From Isoetes taiwanensis (lineage: Eukaryota > Streptophyta > Lycopodiopsida > Isoetales > Isoetaceae), in contig JAJEKV010000035.1 of assembly GCA_021234155.1 (NCBI GenBank), positions 2,170,001-2,234,000 on the forward strand: a stretch of 64,000 bases of DNA. Reading direction: 5' to 3'. This document shows, in pieces, positions 1-13,145 of the stretch (positions are counted from its first letter, which is position 1; every line of letters begins with the position of its first letter). The notes beneath the pieces were generated by a model. That model was not told the origin of the DNA. It made no database searches and was given only the letters and a program-made list of their open reading frames with translations. Made by a program: the position numbers and the translations under genes.

Positions 1-3000
1 AATTATATGGAGCACAACTTACAGAAAAGCAGAATGAATAAAGCAAAACGAACTTAGCTTCTGCTTCACCTGAGTTGAACTCGATATTGCCAATAACTCT
101 TGTAAACTCCACTAAAGACCAACTAGAGCAAATTCTTTGGATGATCTGTTGGGCCATGTCCATTTTATGATAGGGAGAAAGCAACAAAAACGCTGCTGTA
201 TGATAGGGAGAAAGCAACACAAACAATGATGTGTCAACTAAGCTTTGCAACGCATTGAACTTCCGCACTTTGTTCGTACAAGCTTCTAATTTTAGATCGT
301 AAAGAAAGTTCATACCTCATACTGGGTGCATTGGAAAGAGCAATCTCAAGGTCTTTTTTCTTTGCCAAAATTTTTGCAACATGATGTCGTTCAGTAGTTA
401 ATTTCTACTACTCAAGTTTGAAGCCACACAATGCATTCTAGGAATAACACTATGAGATATAAATTGCAGAATGACATATAACTGACCTGCAGTTGAGAAG
501 AGATGTCGTGAGCAAGTAATCTAAAGCTATCAAATGGCTCTTCCTTGCGCTGGAGATATATGCAGATGTAAGTCCACAGCTACCAAACGAATTAGCAAGT
601 TTAGCAAGTCATATATTCCTCCATTTGGTTAAATAATATATTGTCAAACGGTTGCTGGGCATTAGTTGGAAATTTTATATGTTTTGGGCTGCAATGAAAG
701 GGCTTTACCGTACGCAATGAAACTGGCGTTCAATTTGGTGGGGTTTATGTGAGATTATACCACGGCAGTTCAAGCATGAAAAACATTAGTGGTTGTTTGA
801 GGAAGTTCTTTTATTCGAAGTGCAGTAGATTGGAATTGAAATTTAATTAAAACGCAGTTACTTGTTGTGGCTATGAAGAATTGTGAATTTATACATGTAT
901 TATCTCAAATCTAGTTGAAGTGGAAAATTCTTATTGTTTTAGTATATGGTAAGACGTGATTGTGTAGTGTTTGTGGTTGATGTTAGGATTTGTATTTTGT
1001 TTAGTAGATTCTTTGATTCGTTGGCATATTGTATTGGATGAACGTCTTGGATTGTAATTTGTTGTCGGTCTTGATTCATGTAGTTGTCATGTCGTACAAA
1101 CACTCGAAATATATCTAGAATCTATTTTGCTTTTGCTAAAATATATTGGTATAATTTGCCTTCGTTATCCTGGAAATAGATATTGAATTAGATTGTTATT
1201 GTTAAATAGGTTTGTTGTATATGGTATTCGTTGTACCTGTGTTCTTATTTCATGCAACTCATTTGCGTTGTGCCCAAGTTTCGCTACAAAGAGTGCAGCA
1301 ACACTCCAAATTCAATCCAGCACTTGGGGTATATTTGCACAAAGATGCAGCACTTATAAGCCTGATCCCCGCGAGCAGTGTGCAAACCCTACCAGCAGAT
1401 CTGGCATTTGCAATATAAGAGAATAGAAAGCAAGCAAATCTCCACCCGTCCTGTTTCAAAATGTGTCCAGTTGAAACATGCAAGATTACAACATAAATTG
1501 CAAAAGCAGATTACATTACAATGCACTTGAGTACTTTGCAAGTAAGAGATACCTATTTTAATCTTGCTTCTATCTATTTGCATGAGCATGCATCAACAAC
1601 AGAAGTTGCATAATAACATCTTTCTTCTTGCATCTAGTTTCCGATCTAGTGTATGACATGGCTGCAGACTAATGCTCAGATTATAAAAGCTCGGATTATT
1701 AGCAAAGGCTAAAGCTAGCATGTACTGTCTTCCATAAATTCGAAATTAGAAAGCAGATTGCCCAAGTTCTTTTGAAAATATTTGGCATCTCAAAATTAGA
1801 AAGGCCATCTCCAAACTGCAGATCCAGTTACAGAGACTTAGATATGGACTGGAGCCTTTTGGACAACACATAATAATTAACACTGGAGCCTTGACCAGGG
1901 CAAACAAAAATGCAATTTGCAATCAATAGAAACTCAGCAAAGAAAAAAACATTTCTGGAATCGAAGTAGAAATAATATCTAGAACGGGTAATTGATTCTT
2001 ACTGCAGCTTTTTCCTGTTTGTAGCTCGGGATTTTTTTATAGAACCAGACCAGATAAAGAACTACAAAGAAAGTACAAATAATTACCTTAATGCTGACCT
2101 GAGCAATACAGATGCCGAATAAACCTTAAGAATGTATTTCTATTCATGAGAGCATCCCGAATGAAACCCACTGGACAGGAAATCCTAAGTTAAGAAAACA
2201 GAATCTCGGATAGATCCGACCCCATGGAAAGCCTAACTTAACAAAGTTACCGGGATGAATATGGCAAGGCCTGAAGAATTTAAAGTGCTACGAAAGGCCA
2301 CAATGTTCCTCCTTCCTTTTCCTTAAATCCGGCCAGGATGGAATCCATCTACGATGTTCCTTTCCTTTTCCTTAAATCCCGCCACAATGTTCCTCACATA
2401 AGTGCTTGCTAAAAACCGCACATAAATCTAGATTTTAAAGTTCTTTTTCCATAAACCGCACATACATCTAGATTTTAGGGTCTACATTTTACGGGTCTAC
2501 ATTTCTACATTTAGAGCCATATCAGTTGATCTTAAAGGACTATGAGTAGTCTTTCAGAAGAAAAATGAACAACATGAATTACCTCGTAGTTTTCCCAGAT
2601 AGTAGAACAAAACGCCTGAGTTACTTGCTCCTTGCTGTTGAGGCGTTACGGTTTCCACCAGTATCAAAGGTCAATTGCAGCCCCCTATCAAATTCAATGA
2701 TACAAATCAGACAAACAATGCTAAAAAATACTTTGTTGAGCCCCTCCAATACCAAATCCAAGGAGAAAGCCTTGCCTAACTAATTGTCTGCTAGACAAAC
2801 TGCCACTCGAAAGATAGACGTAGACGGAATAGCTTACCTCGTGGGTCACCAGAACTCAGACCTAATCCAGGGCAGAGAAAAGAAGACTGATAGCGAGTCA
2901 CTAATCCCAACTCTTAGCCACTGGCCCGAGATCGATGGCTAAAGCTCCACAGGTCCACAATCGATGGTATCTCTATTCGGGCTCTGCAGTGCAGGTATTG

Positions 3001-4099
3001 TTTGACGTCCACAGAGGAAGTTAAGCCACAGACTGAAGCGACGCCAGTAGCACCATATGCTGCTCTTTCAGCCATAGCTAGCTTCAGAGGAGACCTGCAG
3101 GTATCGGGTCGCCAGCATCTTTTCGCAAGCCCATTAGAAGGCTCCACCATCCGCCATAGCTGCTTAAGAGAGGAAGGAAAAATTGATGTCGACTGGAAGA
3201 AATCTACGGATAAACTTCAGCCTTAGGATCAATCCTGCCCTAGATCTAAGCCCTCCGATCTAGGGCGAGATTGAAGACAGACATACAGAATAATTTTATA
3301 ATAAAGGAGGATGAAATAGAAGATGCAAATGGCTTGGCAAGTTTATTTTATTCATATAACATGTGGCAACGACATACGTAATAGGAGGTGTAGCTCAGGG
3401 CTTGCTTCTACTATGGCCATAGTTGAGTGCAAGTAAAACTATGGAGCATATGGAGATAGTTAAGTAATAATAAATAGAATTTTTTCCATGGCTTAGAAAA
3501 TAGGACCATATATACAATGCTTTTTACAATAACTCCCAACATGGATTGGTTGGCACGACCATAATAGTTGGTATTGTCTCTTCCCTCATCTTTCTTTCTC
3601 ATGAAAGGAAATTCTATTTTACCACAAATTGTTCAATCTGTGGTAAAAGGGTAAAAAACAACAAAGTATGATCATTCCACATAGAGCAGGATAACAGGGA
3701 TTCATATTTTCAAGTGCAATTTATACTTCGGATCTAACCTAGTTTCAACTAGCAATTTCTTAAATATGCAAGTTCTTTTTCTAGTTCTTTGATCTTGATT
3801 TTGAAGCTTCTTTTGGGATCTCTGCGGCCTTGAAATTGTAGATCTGGTGTATTCTTTTGTTGAATTCTGAGTGTTATGCATACTCTTTTCTATCAGTGTG
3901 GGTTTTAGGGAAGTCTATTTGGGTATTGGAAAGAAATCTAGAGACTCTAAATACTCTTAAGAAAGGAAACTAAGGTAGCTTTTAAACTTGAAGGACGACT
4001 GGCCATCATGCAATCACCATGAAAAGCAATCACCATTTTAGAATCAGTTCAACATTGATCTTCAGTTCTATTATATGCTATTATAATCTTTTCTGGCCA
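1..4099. other. AT-rich intergenic DNA, no supported gene
   Basis: I see no convincing gene here. The open frames are short, overlap on both strands and show no domain signal. A 20-bp direct repeat (tatgatagggagaaagcaac) occurs at 166-185 and 199-218. The patch at 2900-3270 is more GC-rich and holds a 78-codon minus-strand frame (3150-2914); it resembles the 5' end of a plant gene, but I cannot assign it. Confidence 0.6.
2285..2510. repeat. Degenerate local tandem repeats
   Basis: Two short families repeat here. One is a phrase around 'atgttcct...ccttttccttaaatcc' near 2303-2330, 2352-2380 and 2390. The other is 'aaccgcacata.atctagatttta' near 2433 and 2455, followed by a doubled 'gggtctacatttt'. 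They look like slippage products and have no coding potential. Confidence 0.5.
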
Positions 4100-5152
4100 T
4101 GCCCCTCTATCCACACCCTATTGGAGACTCCATGGTAGTGGGCACCACTGCCTCCAGACCCCTCAGCACCTCCATTGGCAGCATCAGTTCATCCCCTTAC
4201 ACAGAGACGATGGGTTCTTGCAAGTGTTGTCTCTATTCAAGCATTGTATTAAGCGGGTCGCCTTCTGTTTTGGCCTGAATTTCAGGCAAAGTTCCTGCTC
4301 TCTCGTTGGGATATATCTCTATGGGAGAAGGCCGCAGAAAATTTGCCTCTTATAGTGCAAGTTGGTGTTGCTGAAAGGGTGCCATGGGACTGTCATGAAA
4401 ATATTCACAAAGGCAAGCACTTTTGTCAGATCAGTATATCGCCTTCTTTTAGTACCATAGCCCCTCCAATTGCTAGATGGGTGGCATCTACAGGTTCCAC
4501 AACCCACTTTGTATCGTACATGGCGATGGCTTTGGGATAGGTTGCTCCACCCTAAAGTCTCTGTACTGTGGTGGCAGGTTATCCACAGGTGCCTGCGGGT
4601 TAATACCTTTCGACATCGCTATGATCCTCGCATATCTGCAGTATGCACGCTCTATCTAGCACTGTCTCCTTGATTGTCCTGAGGTTCAACCAGTGTGGTC
4701 CTGGCTACAAGGTTTGTTTAACGGTACATTGGACTGCCAATGCATCCTCTTGGCGTCCTATCCCAACGCATGGCCTCCAGCTAAATAACGGGCATTCCAT
4801 CTTGGTTCCGATTGGCTCCTATGGTCGATATGGGAGCGTCGCAGACACCACATCTTTCAAGGCATTAATTCATCTGCACGCGGTGTTATTACGGTGGCCC
4901 AGTAAAAGATATTGACAGCCTACGAGTGTTCCTCCCTTGAATCAGAAATGATGGAACGCATCTGGATTCAGTATCTTCGAATTGATTCTTATCGTTAGTC
5001 TTTTATTATGGAGTAAGCACACTGTGTTCCAGGCTCGTGCTCCTGTGGCATCTTTTTGTGCTTACACAATTAGATGAGACATGTAAATTTTGTATGATTA
5101 ATGAATTTTTTGGCTTTCGTCCTTTAAAAAAAAAAAAACAAAAAAAAAAACG
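4100..5152 (+). mobile_element. 5'-truncated LINE (non-LTR) retrotransposon, 3' end with poly(A)
   Basis: The plus strand, read across several frames, gives the C-terminal region of a plant LINE ORF2. The frame opening at 4470 reads RTWRWLWDRLLHPKVSVLWW, the start of the zf-RVT zinc-binding region after the reverse transcriptase. About 4660-4720 in another frame gives a cysteine-containing HCLLDCPEVQPVWSWLQG, and about 4815 gives SDWLLWSIWERR, also typical of this region. Frameshifts and stops show that it is dead. An A-rich tail with one internal C lies at about 5127-5150, roughly 150 bp after the last coding similarity, as expected for the 3' end of a LINE. The 5' limit near 4100 is a guess; coding similarity is clear only from 4470. 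Confidence 0.75.
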
Positions 5153-5593
5153 CACTGCCTGCATAATTCATGCAAATAAATACAGACCACAAATTATTAT
5201 GCAAGAAAATAATGTCTAGATACCTTCTCCATTGAAGGTGTTGTGCCTAAAGTTGGTGCCATGTTCTTGATAGTGCCATGATCTCATAGCTTTGATGCTG
5301 TGATGAATAAGTAACCTCGATCTCGTCGGATTTGAATAACACTGGATAAGACCCTGCCAGATTGACATCTTCAAACTTTAAGTAATTTTCATGATGCAAA
5401 CTAAGCTACCAGTTGAACCAAAAGCTCTACCTGACTGGACCAAAGCCGTATGGACCACATTATCTATCCAATGTAGGGGATGTAGAGAAAAAACATGGGA
5501 ATTCTTCTGCCTAAATAATGAGAACCAAAAGGGACCGCTCAGAATTAAATTATCCAAGCTTCATCTTGATCTTCTTCAAAACTACTTCCTGCT

Positions 5594-5616
5594 CATTAGA
5601 GCTAAAATGGGGTCTC
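5594..5616 (+). repeat. Left terminal inverted repeat of transposon 1
   Basis: Starts cattagagctaaaatgggg and ends tctc. It pairs with 13146-13168 with a single T/C mismatch. The inward sequence (gtcag, then ccaatgag near 5650-5675) also resembles the end preserved near 15250-15318. Confidence 0.65.
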
Positions 5617-6203
5617 TTTGGAGCCCATTATGAAATCTAAGAAAATACATGTCAGCTTTTGCTAATAGCCAATGAGAGAAAACCTCCTTTGTTTCTAATA
5701 ATAGTATGATGTGGCAAGTGACTATAGAAGGCAAGTGACTTGGCACACACATGTCAACTTATAATAGGTTACATGTTTCTTCTTACTTAATGTGCCTAGG
5801 AGGTCGAACCATAGTATCTCCATCCAATATTAGAAAATCTAAGCCGAATGTGTGAATATTAGAAAATCTAAGCCGAATGTGTGATTACATTTAATAACAT
5901 TGTTTTCGTGCCAAAATATGGGATAACCATTAATATGGGTGTCTCCCGTTCAATTCGATCCAAGTAAACTCACTCATTCGTATTCTATTTTGGCTGAGAG
6001 GAAGTAGAGAGCATTCGAACTCGAGGTGCTGTGAGAGGGTTTAGGCATTCTTTGGAACAAGGAAAAAGGTCTAACGATTCTATTGTGAAGGTATTCAAAC
6101 GATTCTATTGTGAAGGTATTCACTTTGTTGAAGTTGATGCTTACATTTGTCTGTGGTCTTGATATTATCCTAATGTATAAATTTTGTCTCAGGTTCTAGC
6201 GAA

Positions 6204-7666
6204 ATGGCCAAGACTCGGTCTGAAGTTAAAACCGTCACTCTATATAATCAACAAAAAGAAGACGGGACCTGGGCAGGTTTAAATGTCTCTATAGGCTCAT
6301 GGATTACTATGCAGCCTAAACTGAGAGGTGAGCATGGTATTACACGTTCTAGGTTAAATGATGTGCGTGCTCATTGGAAAGCCAGGGTGAAGCAGATTAT
6401 TTTCAATCCTAGTGGTAAGACAGTGAAGGAATTGGTTGTAGAGCATGCTTATGATTCCCAGGATATGCGCAAGGAACCAATTTCCACAAAACCTTGGTTT
6501 CCATTTCTTGAAGCAAATAGCATTTGCTCTTCAGATTTTACTGATGCAGTGTCCCCAGAAAGCATTACTAGTATATTACATGTGCATCATTTCCAGATAG
6601 GGCATTTGCTTTTTAAGAATTGTACTATGGCAAGATTGAGGGACAGAAATATATGGTTTCATAGATTTCATTATGTCATAACGCCTAAAGGAGCTGGAAA
6701 ACTGTTAGACTTGGATCCACCAAGCTTGCAGTCAATGGGCAGCGAATTTTCTGATTGCAAACAGTTAATAGCATATCAAGAATATATGGCAAGAGAAGTT
6801 TACAGGACATTAACAGAAAGAGGTGGTGTTCGGTGTGCTATTAAGGTGTTTCTTCCCATAAATGTCTTTTCTTATATCTTTCAGTCAGAATCCTCCATGA
6901 AAATTGCTCCACAGACTTATACATTTGTCAAGGTATGTGATGAGACACTAAAAAATGTATTTGGCCAAGAATGGAGGAGAAGAGAGCATGAAACTGGAGG
7001 CCAGATTACAGAATGTGTTGTGGCCAGTGATACGATTATCTTCAGGTAGGTAAATGAGGCCCTTTTCTAGTTTTCTATTTCTTTCAAGTTTGTCCATTAG
7101 CTCACATGTCAATTGTGCAATTTGTTGTTCAGATTTTATGTTGTGACTTCTTAAAAGAAATGAGTGATTTGTCACTGGCACAAACATGTTTGAGTTAATG
7201 AGCACTTCTGGAAACCATTATTTGTGGCACATGATGCTTCTGAACATTTGGCAGATCTATGAGGCTAGATATGTTAGGCTGGTTCTAAAATTGTATAACA
7301 TAATGCATTGTTGATTTGCTGTCCAGGTACAGGTTGACAAAACAAACATTATATGCTAATTACTTCATTGAGCGAAAGAGACGTGTTCGAGAGAACAACA
7401 ACTGGACATGGAAAGCAGTAGAGGAGCACGTTACTAGGTCACCATCCATGGATCTAGAAGTTCACTGTGCATATGCTGAGAAGCGAATCATCAATGTGGA
7501 GGAAGAGTGGAGTTTGCTCGAGTGTAGGGAGATCCTGAATACTTTTAGACTTTATGGTGATTTTCAGTTCTATTTGAATGGGAAAAAAATTGGATACCGA
7601 CGTGAATATTCAATCAAATGTAAAGATTGTAAAATTCCAAAGCAATTAGAAATAATTAAAGTTTGA
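6204..7666 (+). CDS. Transposon 1 ORF1, unknown function (393 aa, one intron)
   Basis: Two exons, 6204-7045 and 7327-7666, join across a GT/AG intron (7046-7326). The joint reads IIFR then YRLTKQ, giving an uninterrupted 393-residue protein. A possible 5'-UTR splice acceptor (tctcag) lies just before the ATG. I recognise no known domain. The N-terminal motif VSIGSWITMQPKLRG (about residues 29-43) recurs as VSIGSWVSMLPSTRG in the related fragment at 14863-15318, so this is a conserved element protein and not captured host DNA. The C-terminal third is rich in Arg, Lys and aromatic residues (ERKRRVRENNNWTWKAVEEH), which could suit nucleic-acid binding, but that is inference. It converges on the transposase-like gene. 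The frame is intact. Confidence 0.65.
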
Positions 7667-7969
7667 GAAGAAATGGATATTCAGGTTCAAGTCCTGACAT
7701 TCTGAATGGTTAACTTGTCTGCCAGTGATGTGATATTCAGTTTTTGTTTGTTGTAAGCATGCAAGGTGGCCTGTGCAACATAGTTTGCCAGGACTGATCA
7801 AGTATTCAAAGCTAGGAGATTTGTTCTTCTGATAATTTAGTTTGCCATATGCCACGACCATATTCCATTTGAGTTGATGCTACTAGTGGGTACTTAGACG
7901 ATCTTACATGGAAATAGAGATATGATTCACTGTTTTTGTGCATGACCAGCAGGGTAATTATTGCATGCA

Positions 7970-8096
7970 GAACTTCTGAACCAGTTAAAGCAACTTAATG
8001 AGATTCAGGGGTGTTGTGAAATTGCCATGCGATCTGAGAATGCTCTGAAAAAATCTTGTTGCTTACTTGAAAACCTGATTGCATGCCGGACTTAGT
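7970..8096 (+). other. Exon-like open segment downstream of ORF1
   Basis: After a plausible acceptor (ttgcatgcag) an open frame gives a leucine-rich coil, LLNQLKQLNEIQGCCEIAMR onward, ending ENLIACRT and a stop. It could be an alternative last exon of ORF1 or an unrelated fragment. The phrase ctgaaccagttaaagcaa recurs near 9337. Confidence 0.25.
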
Positions 8097-8444
8097 TTCC
8101 TTGAATGGTTCTTTGATTCACCTTATATGAATTTTATTGTTTTCTTTTCATGTCTCAGACTGTTTACTGTTTACGCAGAACTTATGCAGGTCCGAACTTT
8201 ATGAATCCAAGTGGGCTCACAATTCAGCTGTGGCTTAGGGGTTTACACTTGCTTTTTTGGCTTATTGCACCATTCTCAAGTGAGAACGTATATCCAGTTA
8301 TAGGTCCACACAATCTGCGCAATCTGCGCCACAGTCAACAGTGGCCAATAAGATCCAACAATGAAACCTGTCATAGAGTATTCCAAAGAGTGCCCACATT
8401 ATACGTCAGCAATTTTTCTAGCAGTTTTTTTTGCCATGAATCTA

Positions 8445-8690
8445 TTACATCCCCACTGAAAATTGAAGGTCGGTTCTGGTTGTTGTGAAGCCACCAATTT
8501 CGTTTTGTGTGCCCAATTTTCTGAGCTCCCTATTTAGAGAGTTACTTCCTAGTGCAGTTTCTAGTCCCATCATGCTGTCCTCTGCTTCTTTTGCTGTCTT
8601 CACATCCAAAATGTTTCTCTGCAACCTAGCATACAAAGAAAGGTTGATGGACAACAACGCCTTCTTGTCATCCAAGCTTCATTCTCTTCA
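8445..8690 (-). pseudogene. Ty1/copia-like gag fragment
   Basis: The minus frame reads LDDKKALLSINLSLYARLQR, then NILDVKTAKEAEDSMMG, then a short leucine-rich stretch with EIGG. The spacing of LD-KAL, I-LSL, KTAKE and the later GG follows the N-terminal gag region of plant Ty1/copia elements, in which W-LD-KAL is followed by TAKE-W. Only about 80 codons survive and no protease or polymerase follows. It seems to be a small nested scrap. The family call is by eye and could be wrong. Confidence 0.4.
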
Positions 8691-9985
8691 GGTTTCTTTT
8701 CTTTTCCGACCACAACCTAGAAATTTCAAGTGCCAGCTGCATTTTATTCTTCCAAATAGCATAAGGTAAACTGTCCAGTATGTTAGCAATTTAGTATTTA
8801 TTTACTTGAAGTTATGCACAGCAGTTTCATATGAAAATCCATTCTCTCACATCTTTCGTTTGTTTCTCTGTTTCCTTCTTTTCTTGCAACATTGTTGAAA
8901 TGTTTCAAGTAAACAATTCAGGTTCCACTGCAATATTCAGTAACTTCCCTGGATCCCTTGGCTTAATTGTTTCCAGGTGTGCCCTGTTAGGAGTTGGAGC
9001 TGGTGGGAACATTGCAGAGCAAGTAAGCCGTGTGTTTGTGAGATCTAGTTTGGAACTTGATCCTGTAAAAATCATTGGCCAAATATTAGTTTGCCCAATT
9101 GTTTGGGGAGTAGTTTAATATCCATCGAGGAGGTGCTATTAGCTAATGCTCATTTCATGGATGAGCCACACTTGCCTTGGTGTGGAAATTGTTACTTCTG
9201 AAGGAGAGTATCATCTTGATCATCCCGCCATTGATCCTCTCTTACCTTCTCAAATACCTTTTTTTGAGGAAACGCCTTCCACACTAGTGATAATCTGGCG
9301 ATTTGGATATGTTAAGGGACAGGGCAGCAGCAATTTCTGAACCAGTTAAAGCAATCATGGTCTGCAGTTAAACACTAAGTATGCTTATCACATGATGTGA
9401 TAAAGGGCATGAATATGCAGCATGCTTCAAGTTTTATTCCCCTTAACAATTTCATCGCAATGCAACATTCCATATCAGTCTTTCACAAAAAGGATTGATA
9501 AAAATTGGTTTAGTTTAAGTAAGTCATTTGCTTTTGCATAAAGTTCGACAACCTATAAGAGTGAATATTCTTCTTGTACTGCTGTTATTTTCATAAACAC
9601 ACTTCAGAGGTCCCATGCCCATCATCTTACATGGCACCAAGCTGCATAGAGTTCAAATATTCAGAATATCAATTACCAATACTAGAGAGAAACAGGAAGT
9701 GTAAGCAATAGCACAATAATCATTGTAAAACAGAAACATAATTGTTATAAGCAACATAATCATTAGACAGTTAAAAGCCTGCTATGCAAGTAATCTAAAG
9801 TCCCACAAACATGCTTCTCATTTACAAACAGTGATGCACAGTAGCTTAGTTCGTATGGATATTCATTTTTCCAAATACTGATGTCTAATAACTACAAACT
9901 AGTTGTTTGCATCTGCCTGCACACATCTTATCAAAGTACTTGACTAAAAAATTGCCACAAGAAATCTTTTGCAGCTGAAACTTGT
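8691..9985. other. Internal transposon 1 DNA without a recognised gene
   Basis: Plus-strand frames of 60-95 codons at 8831-9118 and 9146-9340 show no recognised motif. From 9340 to 9985 the sequence is AT-rich and is probably the 3' untranslated region of the minus-strand transposase-like gene. Confidence 0.4.
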
Positions 9986-12554
9986 TCATAATATACAGTA
10001 TTTGCTTCCAACTCTACATCTCTTTTCTCTCCATTGTGCTAATTTCACAAGTGCATCTGATTTTTTCCATGCCTCTCTTCTACGCTTCTTTGTGGCCTCT
10101 ACCAACGTGCTCTCATCTTGCGGGGAAGCTCTTATTGCCAAGTTATCCTCGTGGCGACGAAGTATCCGTCTATAAAACCACATAAACATCTGCCTTAATG
10201 GATTGGAATTTTCATTGAGAGAACAACCGCCACGTTGTGTTTTCCTATTAAATGCCATCTTCGCTTGCTTGTGTGATTTCTCCATTCCTTGCGTGTTCCA
10301 AATAGCAAGGCTGCCATACTTCTCGGCAAACCATGGACCATGCGCATATATTATGTGAATATAGTGTGTAACTTCGCATTCACCCCATGCCTTTATGTAT
10401 GCACTTGTGAATTCTCGTACCACCACACGAAATCTTTCCTTATCATCTACTGTGAAGAATTGCTTCTGCAGTAGCACATTCAGATCTGAAAGTGCATTCC
10501 ATGCATGGCATTTTCTTGCTTCTCCATGTGCTCCATCTGTCCTATCCCTTTCAGCTTCTACCAATTTCCTTCCAAACTCATAAACACCATTTTTCTTATC
10601 TGATTTTAAGAGAAAATGCCTCGCTTTCTCTCCAATGGACACCTTTGGGGGAGGGAACTCCTACCATTTCAAAGGCCTTCGTGTCTTTCTCTAACTTCAC
10701 ACATCCACCATGCAGCCCAGCTTCTGAAAGTACTTTCTCTACTCTTTCTATTCCATCTTTTCACTCATTCTCATCCCGTATATTCCACACAAAACACTCA
10801 GAGTGGAAAATCATCTTTTCAACAATACGGACCAGTGCATGAAGAGTACATATATGTACTCTTTCTAATGGGATGGGCAATATTGGATCAAAAGTGTCAT
10901 CTTTAAGATGTCTATCAGGTGCTTTTTGCTGGTCGCATGACAGAGTACTTTTGGAAGCTCCCTTAGTTTTATCTTTCAACGTATAAAGGCAAAATAAACA
11001 ATTCTTGCATGTTTTTGCACCTGAAGAACTTATATTGAACATTGCCTTCTCAGTCTTCAAATCAGCACCCAAATGGAAATTTACACGGAAAGAACCAAAA
11101 CCTTCAACATGCAATTTTCCACCTTCATTATACATTTGGATTTGATTAGACATACCTATTTTCTCAAATACCCACTTTAAAACTGCATAGTTCTCTTTTT
11201 TAACTTGAAAGAGTCCCAGCCACCATGTATGGTCTTCGGATTGCACTGAAAACCATCGTGGATCTCTTTTTTTTTTAACTAGCTGCCTTTGCTTCTCATA
11301 ATCAGGTGAAAAAGCCATGTTCATTAACGTTAATGATACCCTCTCATATTTTGTACCGTGGGTTAGCTCCATCTCATCCAATTTCAAACAAATATCTAAC
11401 TGTCCATCAACATCTCTTTCATGTATATCATAAAAAATGACCATTAACTGCAGCAGTTTCTCCAAATCAGCCCATACATTGTTTTTTGAACTTAAATTAA
11501 TAATACTAGAATCACTTGAGTCTGTACCACTTGCTGGGGAAGAATCTATGGAGTGCAAACCTCCCAATATATCCAAGACATTAGCGTTACTCTTTATCCT
11601 TATTTTGTCCAAGCTGTAAGGCCTTGGCACGATGATCTTGTTTGTGCCAATTGACTTTAATGCCTTACGAAAGGGCTTGAACAGCAGCCTATACCCTTGT
11701 CTACTGATTCCAGCTTGGTCACAAATTCCTTGCACCTGCTCAACATCAATTTTTGAGCCAATTTCTTCAAGTGCAACCTCCATGATACTCTTTTTTAAAC
11801 CAATATTGGATGGTGCATCTAACATGGCTCTCCGTTCATCCTTCGTTGTCAATGTGGTCACAACCTTTGCAAGGTCTTGAATTTCATTTTCATTCTTCTC
11901 CATGTGCATAACTTGACGCATAGCATAAATTCTCCGTGAATAAGCACCACCTCTTGGATTTAGACGAACAATTGGTTTTTTACTTTTGTTTCTTTCTCGC
12001 AACCCCAATGATGTTTTCTTTAGCCTGCTCAACCTGCTTTGCAATGATATATTCATCTTTTTATATTTCTTGGCATCAACCTTCAATATATCACTTTCTC
12101 TATTTGCTTGTTTAATCACAAATTCCATCAAACAAGAATCTTGTTGAAGCTGCAAGATTCTATTCTCCAATTGCAACACTTTGCATTTTCCTTCTTCTAC
12201 TTTACTCAATGAAGAATCATTGCTTAACTTCAAACAAGAAATCTCATGTTGCAGCTTCAAATTATACCATGACAATTGCATATAATAATTCACCATGCTT
12301 TCACAATAACCTAAAAGGCCCTGTTTTCCCTCACAAGCAAACTTTACGAGCCCTGTAACAGATTGGAAGTCTGGATGCTTTCCAGTGAAAGGATTACGAG
12401 GGTAGATTTCCCCTTTAGCCCATATATCAGCATGTTTTGCTCCAGCTAATCTTAACAAATTTTCATCCAAATTCTTTTGTTTGAAGCCACCATTCCTTCT
12501 GTTCCAAGTCTGTGCATAATCCTGTGAAGGCAGCCGAATGACAATTTGGGCCAT
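9986..12554 (-). pseudogene. Transposon 1 transposase-like gene, two lesions
   Basis: The gene starts at 12554 with 597 open codons to a TGA at 10761-10763, continues in the same frame for about 40 codons, then shifts frame near 10655 into a 218-codon frame ending at 9986. Order of parts: N-terminal coiled coil (about residues 95-190); a basic patch; ILGGLHSIDSS; MVIFYDIHERD; then GADLKTEKAMFNISSSGA leading into C-x2-C (KNCLFC); PLERVHICTLHALVRIVEK; and near the end EVTHYIHIIYAHGPWF and AIWNTQGMEKSHKQAK. The D-rich, CxxC and C-terminal GMEK-H blocks resemble large RNase H-fold transposase-like proteins that I recall as uncharacterised proteins in animals and plants. I cannot name the superfamily. 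An Asp/Asp/Glu triad is plausible but unproven. About 860 residues are traceable. Confidence 0.6.
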
Positions 12555-12602
12555 AGTAGTAGAACAAACCCATCTCTGTTAACTCTGTTTTAATTTATAT
12601 CA

Positions 12603-12746
12603 GAATTCAAATGTTTGAATTCGAATTGGGAGGGAGATCCAGCAATTCAAATATTTGAATTTGAAATCAGGGACGTAGAGAGTAAGGCGAGGAGATTCTA
12701 CTCTAAATATGTAGAGAGTAAGGCCAGGAGATTCTACTCTAAATCT
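12603..12746. repeat. Palindromic AT motifs and a 36-bp tandem pair upstream of the transposase gene
   Basis: Two near-palindromes around ttgaatt occur at 12605-12625 and 12642-12664. They are followed by two 36-bp copies (12675-12710 and 12711-12746, starting gtagagagtaaggc) that differ at two bases. They lie just upstream of the minus-strand start at 12554 and could be subterminal transposase-binding or promoter repeats; that role is inference. Confidence 0.5.
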
Positions 12747-13145
12747 GTAATTTATAAACAATGCAAAAACCTTCTCCAAAAAAACTATCTTACCTGGGAT
12801 GATTCGACAACGGTGCAGTAAAAGGTTGGAGATCGGCCTTGAACACCTCGACCTCGAGTAGCTCACTCCCACGGTCTGACCAGATCCATTTTCGATTTTG
12901 AGAAATCTCAAAAGTACACGTGGCGCCATGTCCTCCCATCTCAACGATTTTTAGGTATATGAAAAATGGGTATTAACTATCTTCTTAGCCACGTGTTGAA
13001 AAATATTACCTCTCTATAAATTTGGAGATTTAGAAGAGTTAGAGAAAGATATTGCCTCGTGTGAAAATAAGGTCTTCTACTATACCTCCAATATGACGTG
13101 GAAATACCAAAATATAATTTTGGGAACTCCTTAGGAGGCGCATAG

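Noticed and set aside
1193-1589. Overlapping open frames on both strands
   Set aside because: All are under 80 codons, mutually overlapping and without composition or motif support.
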